Assembly: GCA_002633005.1 (NCBI GenBank)
Contig: NMRA01000008.1
Coordinates: forward strand, 1,032,880 to 1,068,523
Length of the DNA stretch: 35,644 nt
Source of the DNA: Phoronis australis
Taxonomy: Eukaryota; Phoronida; Phoronidae
Reading direction: 5' to 3'
Shown here: positions 10,639 through 20,599 of the stretch, piece by piece
Layout of the letters: every line of letters begins with the position of its first letter
How positions within the stretch are numbered: the first letter of the stretch is position 1
Program-made: the position numbers and the translations under genes
Notes under the pieces: model-generated
What the model was told of the DNA's origin: nothing
Database searches by the model: none
The model's input: the letters and a program-made list of their open reading frames with translations, nothing else

Positions 10639-13600
10639 CTAGAATAATATAGAGCATTAGACATGAAAACGAGCACTTATAATTTGATGCAAATCTTCTT
10701 AAAGGGATTTTGTTGGGATCAGGATTTGAACCTGCAACCTCCGCGGTCGCGGTTGAACGCTTTGCTAGCGGAGCTAAATCTCACACGTTAAATACTAGAT
10801 TGGCAGTGTATTTTCAACGGCCTTTATTTCAACAAGCGATGTTACAGACAACGTCGAGAATTGACGATTTGTTATAAAATAATGAAACAACAACGGATTT
10901 TGTTGTTTTATAACTCTAATCAAAGTTAATAACTTCAAAAAGTACATGCGACCCAACAATGATCACAAAAATGCTTGTTTGGACTTAAAACCAATAATGC
11001 CCATTGAGTTTTAAGAAATAATATTAATATGTCATTTTGCTAAAAAATAGATCATCTAGCAATAATGATCGCGTAAAGTGCAAACTTATTTGTGATTTAG
11101 TGGTAGTGCGCTTATCTTGATGTACTAATCTATTTTTCTGTGAGTGCCTAATTGACAAACAGAAATTATGCGGCAGAAATGATATGTTAGTCGTGAAACT
11201 TACGTCAGTTACCATCCATCCTTCGTCAGCCACGATCAATACTGGTGGTATTCTAGAATTATGCTTGTAATGGAATCGGTCGGGAATTTCCTCTTTCAAA
11301 TAAACAGTCATGTTAGGGTGCGCATTTTTCAGTAATTCGTACACGAGTTTGGTTTTATTGGTTTTGGGCCAGACGTGGCACACTGACCCCCTGTCCGGCA
11401 CGGATTCAACGATATCCCACATTTTCCCAGTTACGTTTAAATAGACGGATATATCAATAATCCTGTTTGTTACGTCTACAGACGTCATGCCGTGATCGCT
11501 TGTGAGAATGACGTTGACGTCATCCAGGATGCTTTCGTTTTCCAGCTTTTCCAAGAGATAACCCAACACGGTATCAAGTTCTTCAATTTTTTTCCGTACT
11601 TCACTTGAATTTGGTCCGTATCTGAAAGAAGTAAAAAGCGGAAAATGCGTTTGACCAGCTCTGCAAGGAGTTCACGTACGTAACCGATGTGCGATGATGT
11701 ATAAATACGCGATATCGAATTTGCTTCGTATTTCTGACACAGAGTTGAGAATACCAGGACAATAAGACCTAAAACGGTAAAACTTTAGGTGGAATTGCTG
11801 GTTGGTGCAATTAACATGATATCGATTTCGCGCTTCAGTTTAGCTGACGTCATCACGCCAACAAGTGCACCGATTGGTCCCCTCCTTCATCGCAGTTCCA
11901 TGTTAATGTCGTCTGAGTAACGGCAACACATTTATAATTACTTTTCCGCATATACTGCGTTGGTGTCAATTGTAAGCAAATGCGCATAGGCGGATCCAGG
12001 GGGTCAAGGGAGACCGGACCCCCCTCCCCTTATACTCTTTTGGTGCTATCCGATCAAATCTAGAGTTTTCAAATTGTTGACTTTGACCCCCCTTTTTAAA
12101 AAATCCTTGATCCAACCCTGATGCGCAGCAGTGAAGCGACACGTATAAGACTAGACAACTGACATGACTTTCCAGATAATGAAGTCAATACAGTCAGAGA
12201 AAAGTCTGTATCATCGGCTTACACACCAAGCCGACTGCGCGCTGGAGACTGGAACGAGGCTGATTCGCTACTCACTCGTGACCCGTGGAATCCGGTTCAT
12301 TGAAGTACAGCGCCACCATATGGACCGATTCGCTCACAAACCAGTCAACAGCTTGGTCCACGCGATCAGTGAAAGCTACACTTTCGTTATAAGGTCTCCA
12401 GAAGTTTGGCCTTAGACCATGATTCTCTACCTCACCTCCAGGAAAGAAGTAAGTGGCTGACTTTTTACCTGTATGCGTAAATATTGAACATTCTTAAAGT
12501 TATGTGAGGAGTATCTATAAATAACGGACATTCTCATAAACTAAAGTTATGAGAATTCTTTTTTTTTTCTATATATTTGTTAACATTGATAAACAAGTAA
12601 AAAAACAATCAAGTACAACCATTCATACACGCATGCGCACCTCAGGAAAAACCATTCTCGTATCTCGTAATAAAGTAAGCGACTGCTACACGGAGTTAAT
12701 GTGAACAGCAAAATTTTTCCATTACCCAGAGAAGCTGCCATACACAAAATTTCTATTCGCAACTAATTTTTTTAGCATTATAGTACTCATGAGTGTAGGC
12801 AGGAAGTGATATCTCTTCCTGGTATAGGTAATAAGCTTGTGAGTATTGTGTATATCTTGCGGCATCTCTTCTCGTAAATGTGCTGTTTGGCTAGCAATAG
12901 CAAAATGTTAAATAAAAAACCATGTGTCTCATATAAGTCCAAGAATAACACGTTTGTAAGAGAAACAGTTGGGAAGTTGAATGAGACACTTTTGAAGTAT
13001 TTTTCTGAATTCCTTCCAAAAATCTTCAACAGGGCTACATTCTCAAAAAAGGTGTGACAGCGACTCAGGAGTTTTATTACGTAAGGATCTTAAATTATAA
13101 CCCCGAACTTGGATTTTGAGCCAAAGAGTATTTGTTGCAATAATCCTGGAACCATCTAATGTTGGGATCCATTGTAATTTCATAAGGCAGTACTATATTT
13201 TATTCCAATTTAAACAATCCCCTAACTCTGTTTCCATTTACACTCTGTCTTCATCCCTTCACATCCTTCCGTAAGTGAGTAATTGCTAAAAGTATGCAAG
13301 GAGAATATATATTTTAAAACACTTTTAAATTTACTTTGAAGTAGAATTTTTGAAACCTTCCTAGAACAGAAACAACACCATTATATTCTACAAAGTTCGT
13401 TTTCACATCGAACCCGTTTATCATATGGTTTAAACTAACAGAATCGCCATCAGAGGTACACATATCTCGAATTTTTATAAAAAAAACACTTCTGCCTCCG
13501 ATCCACAGTTACTACTGAACCACAAAGGTTGATTCAAAAAGTCTTCTTTACTCGCAACTATGATTTTTTTCATAGAAAGTTGCCATACTTCCAAATACGC

Positions 13601-16600
13601 CGCGCCAGCAGGAATTATCAATAAGAGTTAACTTCGACTTAATGAAGTATTCTCCAAATTAAACAAAATTTGTTTAAAAAGGGTAAATTGGGTAATGTAA
13701 CTGACCGCTTTTAGACGCAGTACTTTTAGATATCTATGGACCATGGCGAGTTTTAAAGTTTTGCTGAAAGTATGTTTATTAACACCCTTTGATCTAGTCC
13801 TAGACAGGCCGTTTAATTTTACCATTACGAGCCTGCCAAACAAATCTAAAGAATATCATATTCAATTCACCCAAGACCTCTACTGGTGGAAATTGGTAAA
13901 CTTGACAACAAAAAATAAGTTTCGAAATAGCTAACGTCTTAATAACAGTTGCTCTACCAAACGAATTTAAATTTCGTGGACTCCAATTTCTTAATAAAGA
14001 CTCAGTCACTCTTTCAGTGAAGTTCTTATGCGTCATACTATCCAATTGAGTGTCTAAATCCACCCCCAAAATCTAAAGGATTTTTTGTCCAAGACAGACT
14101 TTCTTTTGTAGGAATTACTTTATCACTACCAATTTTACTTCCAATCCGATATGGCTTTTGTTTTATCCACATTCACTTGGAGACCGGAGGCACTAGCAAA
14201 CAAGTGTAGCACTTTCAATGAGCTATTCAGTAACAAATTCGACCCATCCAAAGTACTTGATGAGTCATCCACACCTTGAGAAATTAAATACTTCTTATTT
14301 CCTGCAACTACGCCTGCAATATGTTTGTCTTGATTAAATACGCCAAAATCTCCGCACACAATAAGAAAATGTAGGTTGACTGAGGTCAGGTCTGCAGCCA
14401 CGCGAAATATTGAGCCAGGAAGATGAGTGACCCATTACCACAACACACGACTTAATATTACCATAAAAGACTTTTACCCACCTTCTGATCAAAAAACCAA
14501 AATAAGGGAAAGGTATTGTTTTGTATAAAATTCCACGACAATGAATAAAATGCTTTCTCAAAATCGGTCAGTAAGAGCAATTCTGGTTTGTTAGCTCACT
14601 GGGCAAAAACATAAAAACATGTGCATGTACCACGCGGATATTTTTGTTCCTATTTCTTCCAGAAACGAAACTTGTCTGGTCCTTACTGATTAATTTTCCC
14701 AAAACGAATTTTAAAAGTTCAGCCACAGCAAAAAGAAGCCAATTTATATGTCACATTGAGTAAGGCTTACCAGTTATCCAAATAATGTTTACTTTTGTCT
14801 GCTCCCTTAGGGAGACCGGTAAGTCATGAGAAATCTTACCAGCAGGTCTTTATATTTAGTCAAGCATCTAGAAAAGCTAAGGGTTTAACTCAGTAAATTT
14901 ATTGCATTTCCTGAAAGTAAAAAGAGTGCAGAATTCAACTCAAGTCTTTATACTACAGTTTTGTCTTTGGATGGGTCACTTGGTCCTGCCAAAATTTTTT
15001 TTGCAAACAGAAAAGCACGTTCACAACAAAACAACGTTAACTAAATTTCCCTTGATAGAAATATGCAAGACCAAACTCAGAAACACTATCATTTTTTACG
15101 TTTTTAATTGATGCAACTTTAAATTCTTTTCGTGGATTATAAAAAGCACCTTATGAAAAAATGAGGCATTTTGAAAACAATTCATAGAACCAACAACTTG
15201 GAGAAAAATGTATAACTCTTAGTAAGCCGGAAGTCATTTCAATCCGACCACAAACTTCTGAGATATGACTTTAGGAATTTATTAAATTTTTGACGTTTTT
15301 AATGGATACTCGAAACCTCAAAATGTTCAACTTTTACTGAACGGGAATTTCTGATGACATGGAAACATTCCAAACCAATCGAGAAGCTGTTTTTTACTAC
15401 AAACAGCCTCTTACTATAAACATCTTGTCTGGAGACTTTTTGTACAAAAAGGAAATAAACTTCTATATCGTTATTAGAGATTTAAATGGCAGTGTGTAGA
15501 CCCAACGAACAGTCTTCATGACGTTTTCTATAGCCTCTGAATTGGGCCATTAAAAACTGATCCTAACTTGTTCCAAGCACAGAATACCGAGAAAGGAGCT
15601 CTGAACTTAGAAACGATAGATGTTGTTGTTTAATACTGAACCCAATGAGATGACCTTCGTAGGAAACTATTTTGTACAGTGCCGAGATGCAGTATGGGTT
15701 TGAAAAGAGACTATTCCGGCAAAGTAACATGATAACACTGTTAAGGTGCAAGTATGCCCTGGAGAAACTTCACAACTTCCCATTGCGACTGACAAATTTG
15801 GCGCAAAAGTAAAGAGGCACCACATAGTGTGTAAATGAGCGCGCGCACAGATGATAATTACTTCTGCCGTGTTTGCGTCCACACCACGACTTGTGTGAAG
15901 GAGTTACCCTAGGACCAGTTAACCTAACTTGTTCTAGGGTATCCCTAGCGTGTACGGCACTTTTAAGGTCACACCACGAGCTTAGAATAAATCAAAACGG
16001 CGGGGGACTTTGAGGCTTCAGTTGAAGAGTAAATCAAACTACCTGAAATATCTTACCTTGCTTCCGAGCCGTGATCCATATCGGTTCACCATTGGACCAC
16101 CACCGTGACTGCGATGGGCCAGACCGCATAGTAAAAGTATCGTTCAGCACTGGGTCATAAAACGAATTGGACACGATACCGTGATTTTCTTGGTATAGAC
16201 CTACAGATATAGGATCGTCAATTAGCAGCATTGGCACAGATAGATGTTTTTATAGGTGCTAAGTTAGTCTGTGACATCCTTGAAATATTTTTTTATAGTT
16301 GACAGGGCAGTATTACAACGATATGTCCGGTGGAAATAACTAAACTTTTGGTACTCGTGTTTGTAAATTACCTTGAAGACCCTAACCGTGAGGGTCTAGG
16401 GACTGCAAACACCTTAACCGATGTGGAAAAAAATAAAAATAACCCTAACTGATGGAATGCCGTAGTGCATCGCAAATAATTGTCGATTTTGTTGGGCATA
16501 GGAGAGAGTATGGCAAGAAATGAAAAGGCACCGTGTTTCCAAATTTGATTTTCTTTTTCAAAAAGTGACTTTATGTCGTAGACTTTTTGTTCGTTACCTT

Positions 16601-18456
16601 ACTTCATAACTGTGTGATTTTTAGCAACTGTTGGCAATTTTGTGATAATTTTTCCACACAGTGGAACTTTTTCACGTGATGTGGTGCGTAAACACGAAAT
16701 AGGTACAAAAGAAGGTAAATGACTTAATGTTTTCTACCACAACCGTCCAAATGTTTCATTCTCGTACCCCAATACTCATGAGCCTAATACGCATGTACTA
16801 ATTACTTCAGATCAATCAAGTGTTTGTACTGAAACAATGTGGCATTGCTAGGTAAGCTTAAATTTGAGTCTAGTTAGTCGAATCGGAGTTCGAGAATTAC
16901 GCACTGGTCATAACATTCGCTTCAAAAGTTGGTGGTGAAAACGCGATCACGATTGTGATTTACGGAATGATCTCATTTTAGCAATATTCCTTGGTTGATA
17001 AAATTCGCACTTTGAAATGTCTATAGGTAAGACAAGTCATAATAAAGTACACATAAGTTTAAATGTACCAAAAAATATGTCTTAGTTCACTTGTTTAGTC
17101 AGGGGCGGATTCGGGATTTTTGAAAAGGGGGTCGGATCAAGGATTTTTTAAATAGCTGGGTCCAAGTCAACACTTTGAAATTTCTTGATTTGATACCACT
17201 AAAATCAAGGGAAAAGGGGTTCGGACCCGCTTGATACCCCACCCCCTGGATCCGCCTATGTTAGTATGACATCATTTGACATTTTCGACCCAGTTAAATA
17301 AAACTAAAATGCCAAAACTAAAAACAATAATTAGGCCATATTTACGTAGCGCTGTAAATTACTAAGCACTTCCAAAATTATTATCTGGTTATGAATCCGG
17401 TCAATCGCTGTCCTTCTCAACTCCTCGGGAGCATACAGTGGGTGTAACCGCCGTCAGAGCACACGGACTACTCCAAACGCATTGTTTTGTAAAGAAATTT
17501 CAAATGCAAAATTCTCCCCGTGGTTACCTGAACCGGAAAAAACTAAGACCTGTGAAATTTTTGAAAATATGTTGTGAATATGCATTTCCTACTTCTACTT
17601 GTGGGTCCAAATCGCTTCATAATAGTGGCATATTCGTCATCACCAGACATCCGAATTACGAAAAGGGTCTAAAAGCAAGAAATCTACAGAACCATCAAAT
17701 ATTATGGTTTTACACTGCGCCTCAGATGAGAATCATGTGTACTTAATGACGCCATTAAACGAGTTCGACATAAGAATTTCTCGAAAAAAGTGCAAAGAAT
17801 TTCAGTCAAATAACGTTTAATGAAATGAACCAATGTACCGCAGCAAAGAATTGAGCAGTCATGCTTGTCTTAGTGCCATTCATTATTTCTATTTAGAAAG
17901 GTAGTTCAGAAAATATCCGATGCTGAAAAAAATGAACGCTTGTAGCTACCACACCAAATCCAATTTCTAATTATTACAAAGAAAGAAACTGTCTACATAG
18001 TTCAAAATCAAATACGTAAAAGCACAACAGGGTGAACTGGTAAACTGAGAGCAGACCCTGCAAAAGGTACGTTTTCTCACTATAGCGGTGTTATCTGAGG
18101 GGGTGAAACACGAAATAATAAACCAAATATAACAACTTGCTACTACGTTGTTTACTTATCTCACCTTTTGTTTACACAGATTAAAATTATAGTGCTCTTG
18201 GAATTATCTCAACCTTACCAGTTGCAAGCGTGTAATGCATAGGAAAAGTGACCGTTGTGAAATGACTGTTGACGTAAGGAGCCCTGACACCCTCTCTTTC
18301 AAATCGATCAAAGTTAGGCGTGTGGTTGACATGCTGCAAATAGTCGTGTCGGAAGCCATCCATGGAAATAAGCAGTACTTTGCCAGAATAAGACGCCTCA
18401 GCCAGTGCGGCCCAACTTGTGACTACCAGTAATGACAACAGTTGGTAAACAGACAT
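10312..18456 (-). CDS. ENPP4/5-like ectonucleotide pyrophosphatase/phosphodiesterase, gene span
   Basis: Gene model join(18456..18219, 16200..16057, 12468..12276, 11621..11204, 10638..10312) on the minus strand; phases 1, 1, 2, 0 all match, giving 439 residues plus stop. It is a type I phosphodiesterase of the alkaline-phosphatase-like fold, acting outside the cell on phosphodiester or pyrophosphate bonds of nucleotides. Visible active-site residues are D33, T70 (nucleophile), N91 (oxyanion), D187, H191, D234, H235 and H343, all as the family requires. A signal peptide (about 1-21) and a C-terminal hydrophobic tail indicate membrane attachment. The late part ('HAHPNMTVYLKEEIPDRFHY', 'SRIPPVLIVADEGW') resembles ENPP5/ENPP4 more than ENPP1-3 or 6-7. 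No somatomedin-B or nuclease-like domain is present, and ENPP4/5 lack them too. Several N-x-S/T sites are present (NHT, NDT, NES, NVT, NKT, NMT, NGS). Which of ENPP4 or ENPP5 it is orthologous to cannot be settled here. Confidence 0.93.
10713..10785 (-). repeat. tRNA-derived SINE head or tRNA pseudogene (ENPP intron 4)
   Basis: The minus strand has a pol III box A-like TAGCTCCGCTAGC (10776-10764) and a perfect box B GGTTCAAATCC (10732-10722), 31 bases apart as in a tRNA. The 3' acceptor side 'ATCCCAAC' does not pair well with the 5' side, so it is not an intact tRNA. A tRNA-derived SINE is the simplest reading. Confidence 0.65.
11204..11621 (-). CDS. ENPP-like exon 4: second metal-binding motif
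   Basis: 418 bp between acceptor TTTCAG| (AG at 11623-11622) and donor GAC|GTAAGT (GT at 11203-11202); enters in phase 2 and leaves in phase 0. Encodes residues 192-331, starting 'EYGPNSSEV'. 'VILTSDHGMTSV' carries ligands D234 and H235. 'HAHPNMTVYLKEEIPDRFHY' and 'PPVLIVADEGW' are ENPP4/5-like. Confidence 0.93.
11985..12120 (-). mobile_element. MITE copy 3 (subfamily B), TSD ATGCG, ENPP intron 3
   Basis: 136 bp, flanked by ATGCG at 11980-11984 and 12121-12125. Read on the minus strand it begins CAGGGTTGGATCAAGG and ends CCTGGATCCGCCTATG. It aligns along its length with the element at 17100 in opposite orientation ('ggatttttta', 'gtcaac..tttgaaa', 'gatttgat'). No coding frame. Confidence 0.87.
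12276..12468 (-). CDS. ENPP-like exon 3
   Basis: 193 bp between acceptor ATACAG| (AG at 12470-12469) and donor CACGA|GTGAGT (GT at 12275-12274); enters in phase 1 and leaves in phase 2. Encodes residues 128-192: 'SATYFFPGGEV', 'RPNFWRPYNES', 'RVDQAVDW' and the metal-ligand segment 'YFNEPDSTGHE' with D187 and H191. The minus-strand reading was found by translating across the exon; a plus-strand frame over the same bases is a shadow. Confidence 0.92.
12787..14835 (-). mobile_element. LINE ORF2 reverse-transcriptase remnant (ENPP intron 2)
   Basis: Fragments in shifting frames follow the order of an L1/Tx1-like RT C-terminal half on the minus strand. From high to low coordinate: 'GLPKGADKS...W' (~14820), 'LGKLISKDQTSFVSGR' (~14690), 'LLLLTDFEKAFYSLSW' (~14570), 'SCVVVMGHSSSW..SRGCR' (~14430), a DD motif in 'LISQGVDDSS' (~14270), 'SGLQVNVDKTKA' (~14170), 'FGRATVIKTLAISKL' (~13950), and a C-terminal domain 'TPESLSHLF' (~13060). 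Frameshifts and stops interrupt it at several points, so it is dead. The catalytic [FY]xDD is GVDD. The 3' end and any tail were not seen. It has the same orientation as the host gene. Confidence 0.85.
16057..16200 (-). CDS. ENPP-like exon 2
   Basis: 144 bp between acceptor CTGTAG| (AG at 16202-16201) and donor CAAG|GTAAGA (GT at 16056-16055), phase 1 at both ends. Encodes residues 80-128. 'ENHGIVSNSFYDP' carries N91, exactly 21 residues after T70, as in the family. 'RWWSNGEPIWITA' matches the family's 'WW.GEPIW' substrate-pocket segment. Confidence 0.92.
17100..17260 (+). mobile_element. MITE copy 4 (subfamily B), TSD TTAGT, ENPP intron 1
   Basis: 161 bp, flanked by TTAGT at 17095-17099 and 17261-17265. 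It begins CAGGGGCGGATTCGGG and ends CCTGGATCCGCCTATG. A second terminal-like segment, 'tcggatcaaggatttttt', starts about 31 bp inside the left end, and it is from this inner segment that it aligns with the 11985 element. Confidence 0.9.
18219..18456 (-). CDS. ENPP-like exon 1: signal peptide and nucleophile
   Basis: The ATG is at 18456-18454. Residues 1-21 form a signal peptide with core 'LLSLLVVTSWAALA'. 'LLISMDGFRHDYL' carries the first metal ligand D33. 'TTVTFPMHYTLAT' carries the nucleophile T70. The usual motif is TFPNHY; here the Asn is replaced by Met (M73). The donor is ACTG|GTAAGG (GT at 18218-18217), leaving phase 1. Intron 1 runs 16201-18218. Confidence 0.93.
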
Positions 18457-19504
18457 TTTGGCACGAGTTGTTTCAGTCCACAGGCCAAGAGAGTATCTGC
18501 GAAGAAACTTTACATCTGTGTCCTATATCATAGTAGTGCCGGAAATAACAAGGCTTTTGTAAGGCTTTTCCGTTTCCAGGAACCTGTAAGGTGTGTCGGA
18601 AAAACCGGGGGGGGGGGTACTCTGCTATAGTTTTGACGGAGGTTGCCCTGTATCGGAAAATAGAATACCGAACAACTCGTAAAAAGGACCCATGAACACT
18701 ACCTACCTTTAGTCCAGAAACACTACAGGTCCTTTCATGTGGGCATTGGTTCCATATACGCCTTTCCCCAAGTTCTGTGCCTTGCAAGGAAACGTGAATC
18801 CTCTCATGTAAAACACCTTAACGGTTTCCAGTAAATCTCTCGTATTCACATTTCATGTTGTTTTTTGTCAACATTTTTGGGACACGCTTTTTCGCTTGGG
18901 CAACAAACTTCGCGCATATCATGTACATTATACGATGTAAGTCCAGCATGTCGCTGAACTAAAACTTACGCAACATCTTGTGTAGAGATAAGCTCAAATT
19001 GAAACGAGGAAACAGAATGACGCCTTTCTGAGAAACATGGCGCCCCCACCGTCTATAAGCAAGACTGATTCATGTGATTTCGTGAGCTTGTTGTTTCCTT
19101 ATGAAAGATTGCAAGCCGTCTTCATTAGTAAATTTTCATTTACTAATAGTGAAACATTTAGTCGAATGGATGGCTAGCACTGTTAACATTCTTGAAATTG
19201 CCTCTAAATATATTAGCAGGCGTGCATTTTGTTACCTATTACACGACAGTGTCGATTTCAAACCCCCAGTGCTGAGTGTTCTCCATGAACTCAGTCTTGA
19301 CAGGCTGTCCCGCCGGTCACGTTATATTTCCGTGTCAGTGTCAAACAATAATATTTTTACGTCGTGAGATGCATTGTGCTAAAACATGTTATATAAGCCA
19401 GGCAAGTAAACTACCACATCAACTAAATATGTTTTTCTATTGACTTGCCCAAAAGATATAAAATAAAATACATAACAAATTCCAATTCGTTTTAAACATA
19501 ATGC
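18457..19504. other. upstream region of the ENPP gene
   Basis: Expected to hold the promoter and 5' UTR of the minus-strand ENPP gene. No clear TATA box or splice pair was recognised. A G10 run at 18608-18617 and 'catggcgcc' near 19037 are the only notable features. Frames present are short and unsupported. Confidence 0.35.
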
Positions 19505-20143
19505 CTATAATCGAAATAGTGTGCCATGCGATATCAGATATATGTGTTGAATCCATGAACATATGACCATATAAATATTGGGGTGTGCTCGCATAATCCA
19601 GCTTCGACAGAGATCCGCGTGATAAAAGCAATATCGCGATAAATGGTTACAGTACTCATGTGTTGCAATCCGTAGCCTATCCCAGTTGGAGATCAACACA
19701 GGATGCCATCTAGTGTAGATCTGAAGACTTATCGCGTGACAGATGGTCACTGCTTCTCTTGCTTTGAGGCGGCAACGAACGAGCGCGCGTGTTGGTGACC
19801 ATTTCTTGATCCATGCAGTATTTCTGCCGCATGCTGACTCCAGCATTAATGCCGGTGGTTTGCAATGATCTGGCACTGGATTGGTTTGCTGATGAACACT
19901 GCTCATCGACATCTTTGTTTGGCAAATGTTGTTATTATTACGCGGTACGCAGTCGGTAGTCGTTAGGAACTTGCACACTTCAAGGTCACCGGAGCTTGTC
20001 TTTTGAGCATCCTGTGTAATCGCCATTATATCGAAAGACCTGTCATCTATATATAGGTATACATGAACTTTAATTTTCATCACAGATAACGTAGAACTTT
20101 TTCTGTACACTCTCGCACAATTCGATGTTGCCCAATAAGTCAT
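19505..20143 (-). CDS. unassigned 212-codon open frame
   Basis: ATG at 20143-20141, stop at 19505-19507. It is the longest open frame here without an assignment, about 1.05 kb upstream of the ENPP start on the same strand. The translation is Cys-rich (13 or so) with no signal peptide, no membrane segment and no motif I recognise; a second 71-codon frame overlaps it. A stop-free run this long is uncommon by chance at this base composition, but the residue order does not look strongly protein-like. It may be a chance frame or decayed exon. Confidence 0.2.
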   Translation of the reverse strand: MTYWATSNCARVYRKSSTLSVMKIKVHVYLYIDDRSFDIMAITQDAQKTSSGDLEVCKFLTTTDCVPRNNNNICQTKMSMSSVHQQTNPVPDHCKPPALMLESACGRNTAWIKKWSPTRALVRCRLKAREAVTICHAISLQIYTRWHPVLISNWDRLRIATHEYCNHLSRYCFYHADLCRSWIMRAHPNIYMVICSWIQHIYLISHGTLFRL

Positions 20144-20214
20144 AGAACAGCTTAAACGTGAGGTAGGCCTTAACCTTGGACTTATGTCAAGGACTTTTGA
20201 TTTAGACCACTTAC

Positions 20215-20375
20215 CAGGGGCGGATCAAGGATTTTGAGTTAGGGGGGGTCCGGCAGGGCAAAGTATTAGCCAGGATTTTGCCAGTCAGACATTCGCACCC
20301 CCGAACTGCCAAGGTAATCTGGTAAAATTTAAGGGGGACCATGGCCACCTTGGCCCCCCTCTAAATACGCCACTG
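20215..20375 (+). mobile_element. MITE copy 5 (subfamily A), TSD CTTAC
   Basis: 161 bp, flanked by CTTAC at 20210-20214 and 20376-20380. It begins CAGGGGCGGATCAAGG and ends CTAAATACGCCACTG. The interior shares 'attttgagttaggggg' and 'aaaatttaagggggaccatggcc' with copies 1 and 2. No coding frame. Confidence 0.9.
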
Positions 20376-20449
20376 CTTACCGTTGTGCAATCGACCTCAT
20401 CTTGCAATTTCACCTTAATTAAGCAAAAACGCAAGCGTCAGTTTCCACA

Positions 20450-20507
20450 TTCATACACACACATACACTTGAGCACGCACACGCACGCACAAACACACAG
20501 ACACAAA
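20450..20507. repeat. CA-rich simple sequence
   Basis: An impure (CA)n stretch with runs of 'acacacacat', 'gcacgcacacgcacgcac' and 'aaacacacagacaca'. Confidence 0.7.
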
Positions 20508-20599
20508 ATCAATCTACCTCATTTTATTATCCCAGAACATAAAATTCAGCTGATAAACATGGAGGCCGGCGATGTGGTTGTGATGTCAACAAATGGATA

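Noticed and set aside
10713-10785. Functional tRNA gene
   Set aside because: Box A and B are good but the acceptor stem does not pair and there is no pol III terminator close to the 3' end.
12164-12415. Plus-strand 83-codon frame
   Set aside because: It is antisense to ENPP exon 3, whose minus-strand reading carries the conserved EPDxxGH motif.
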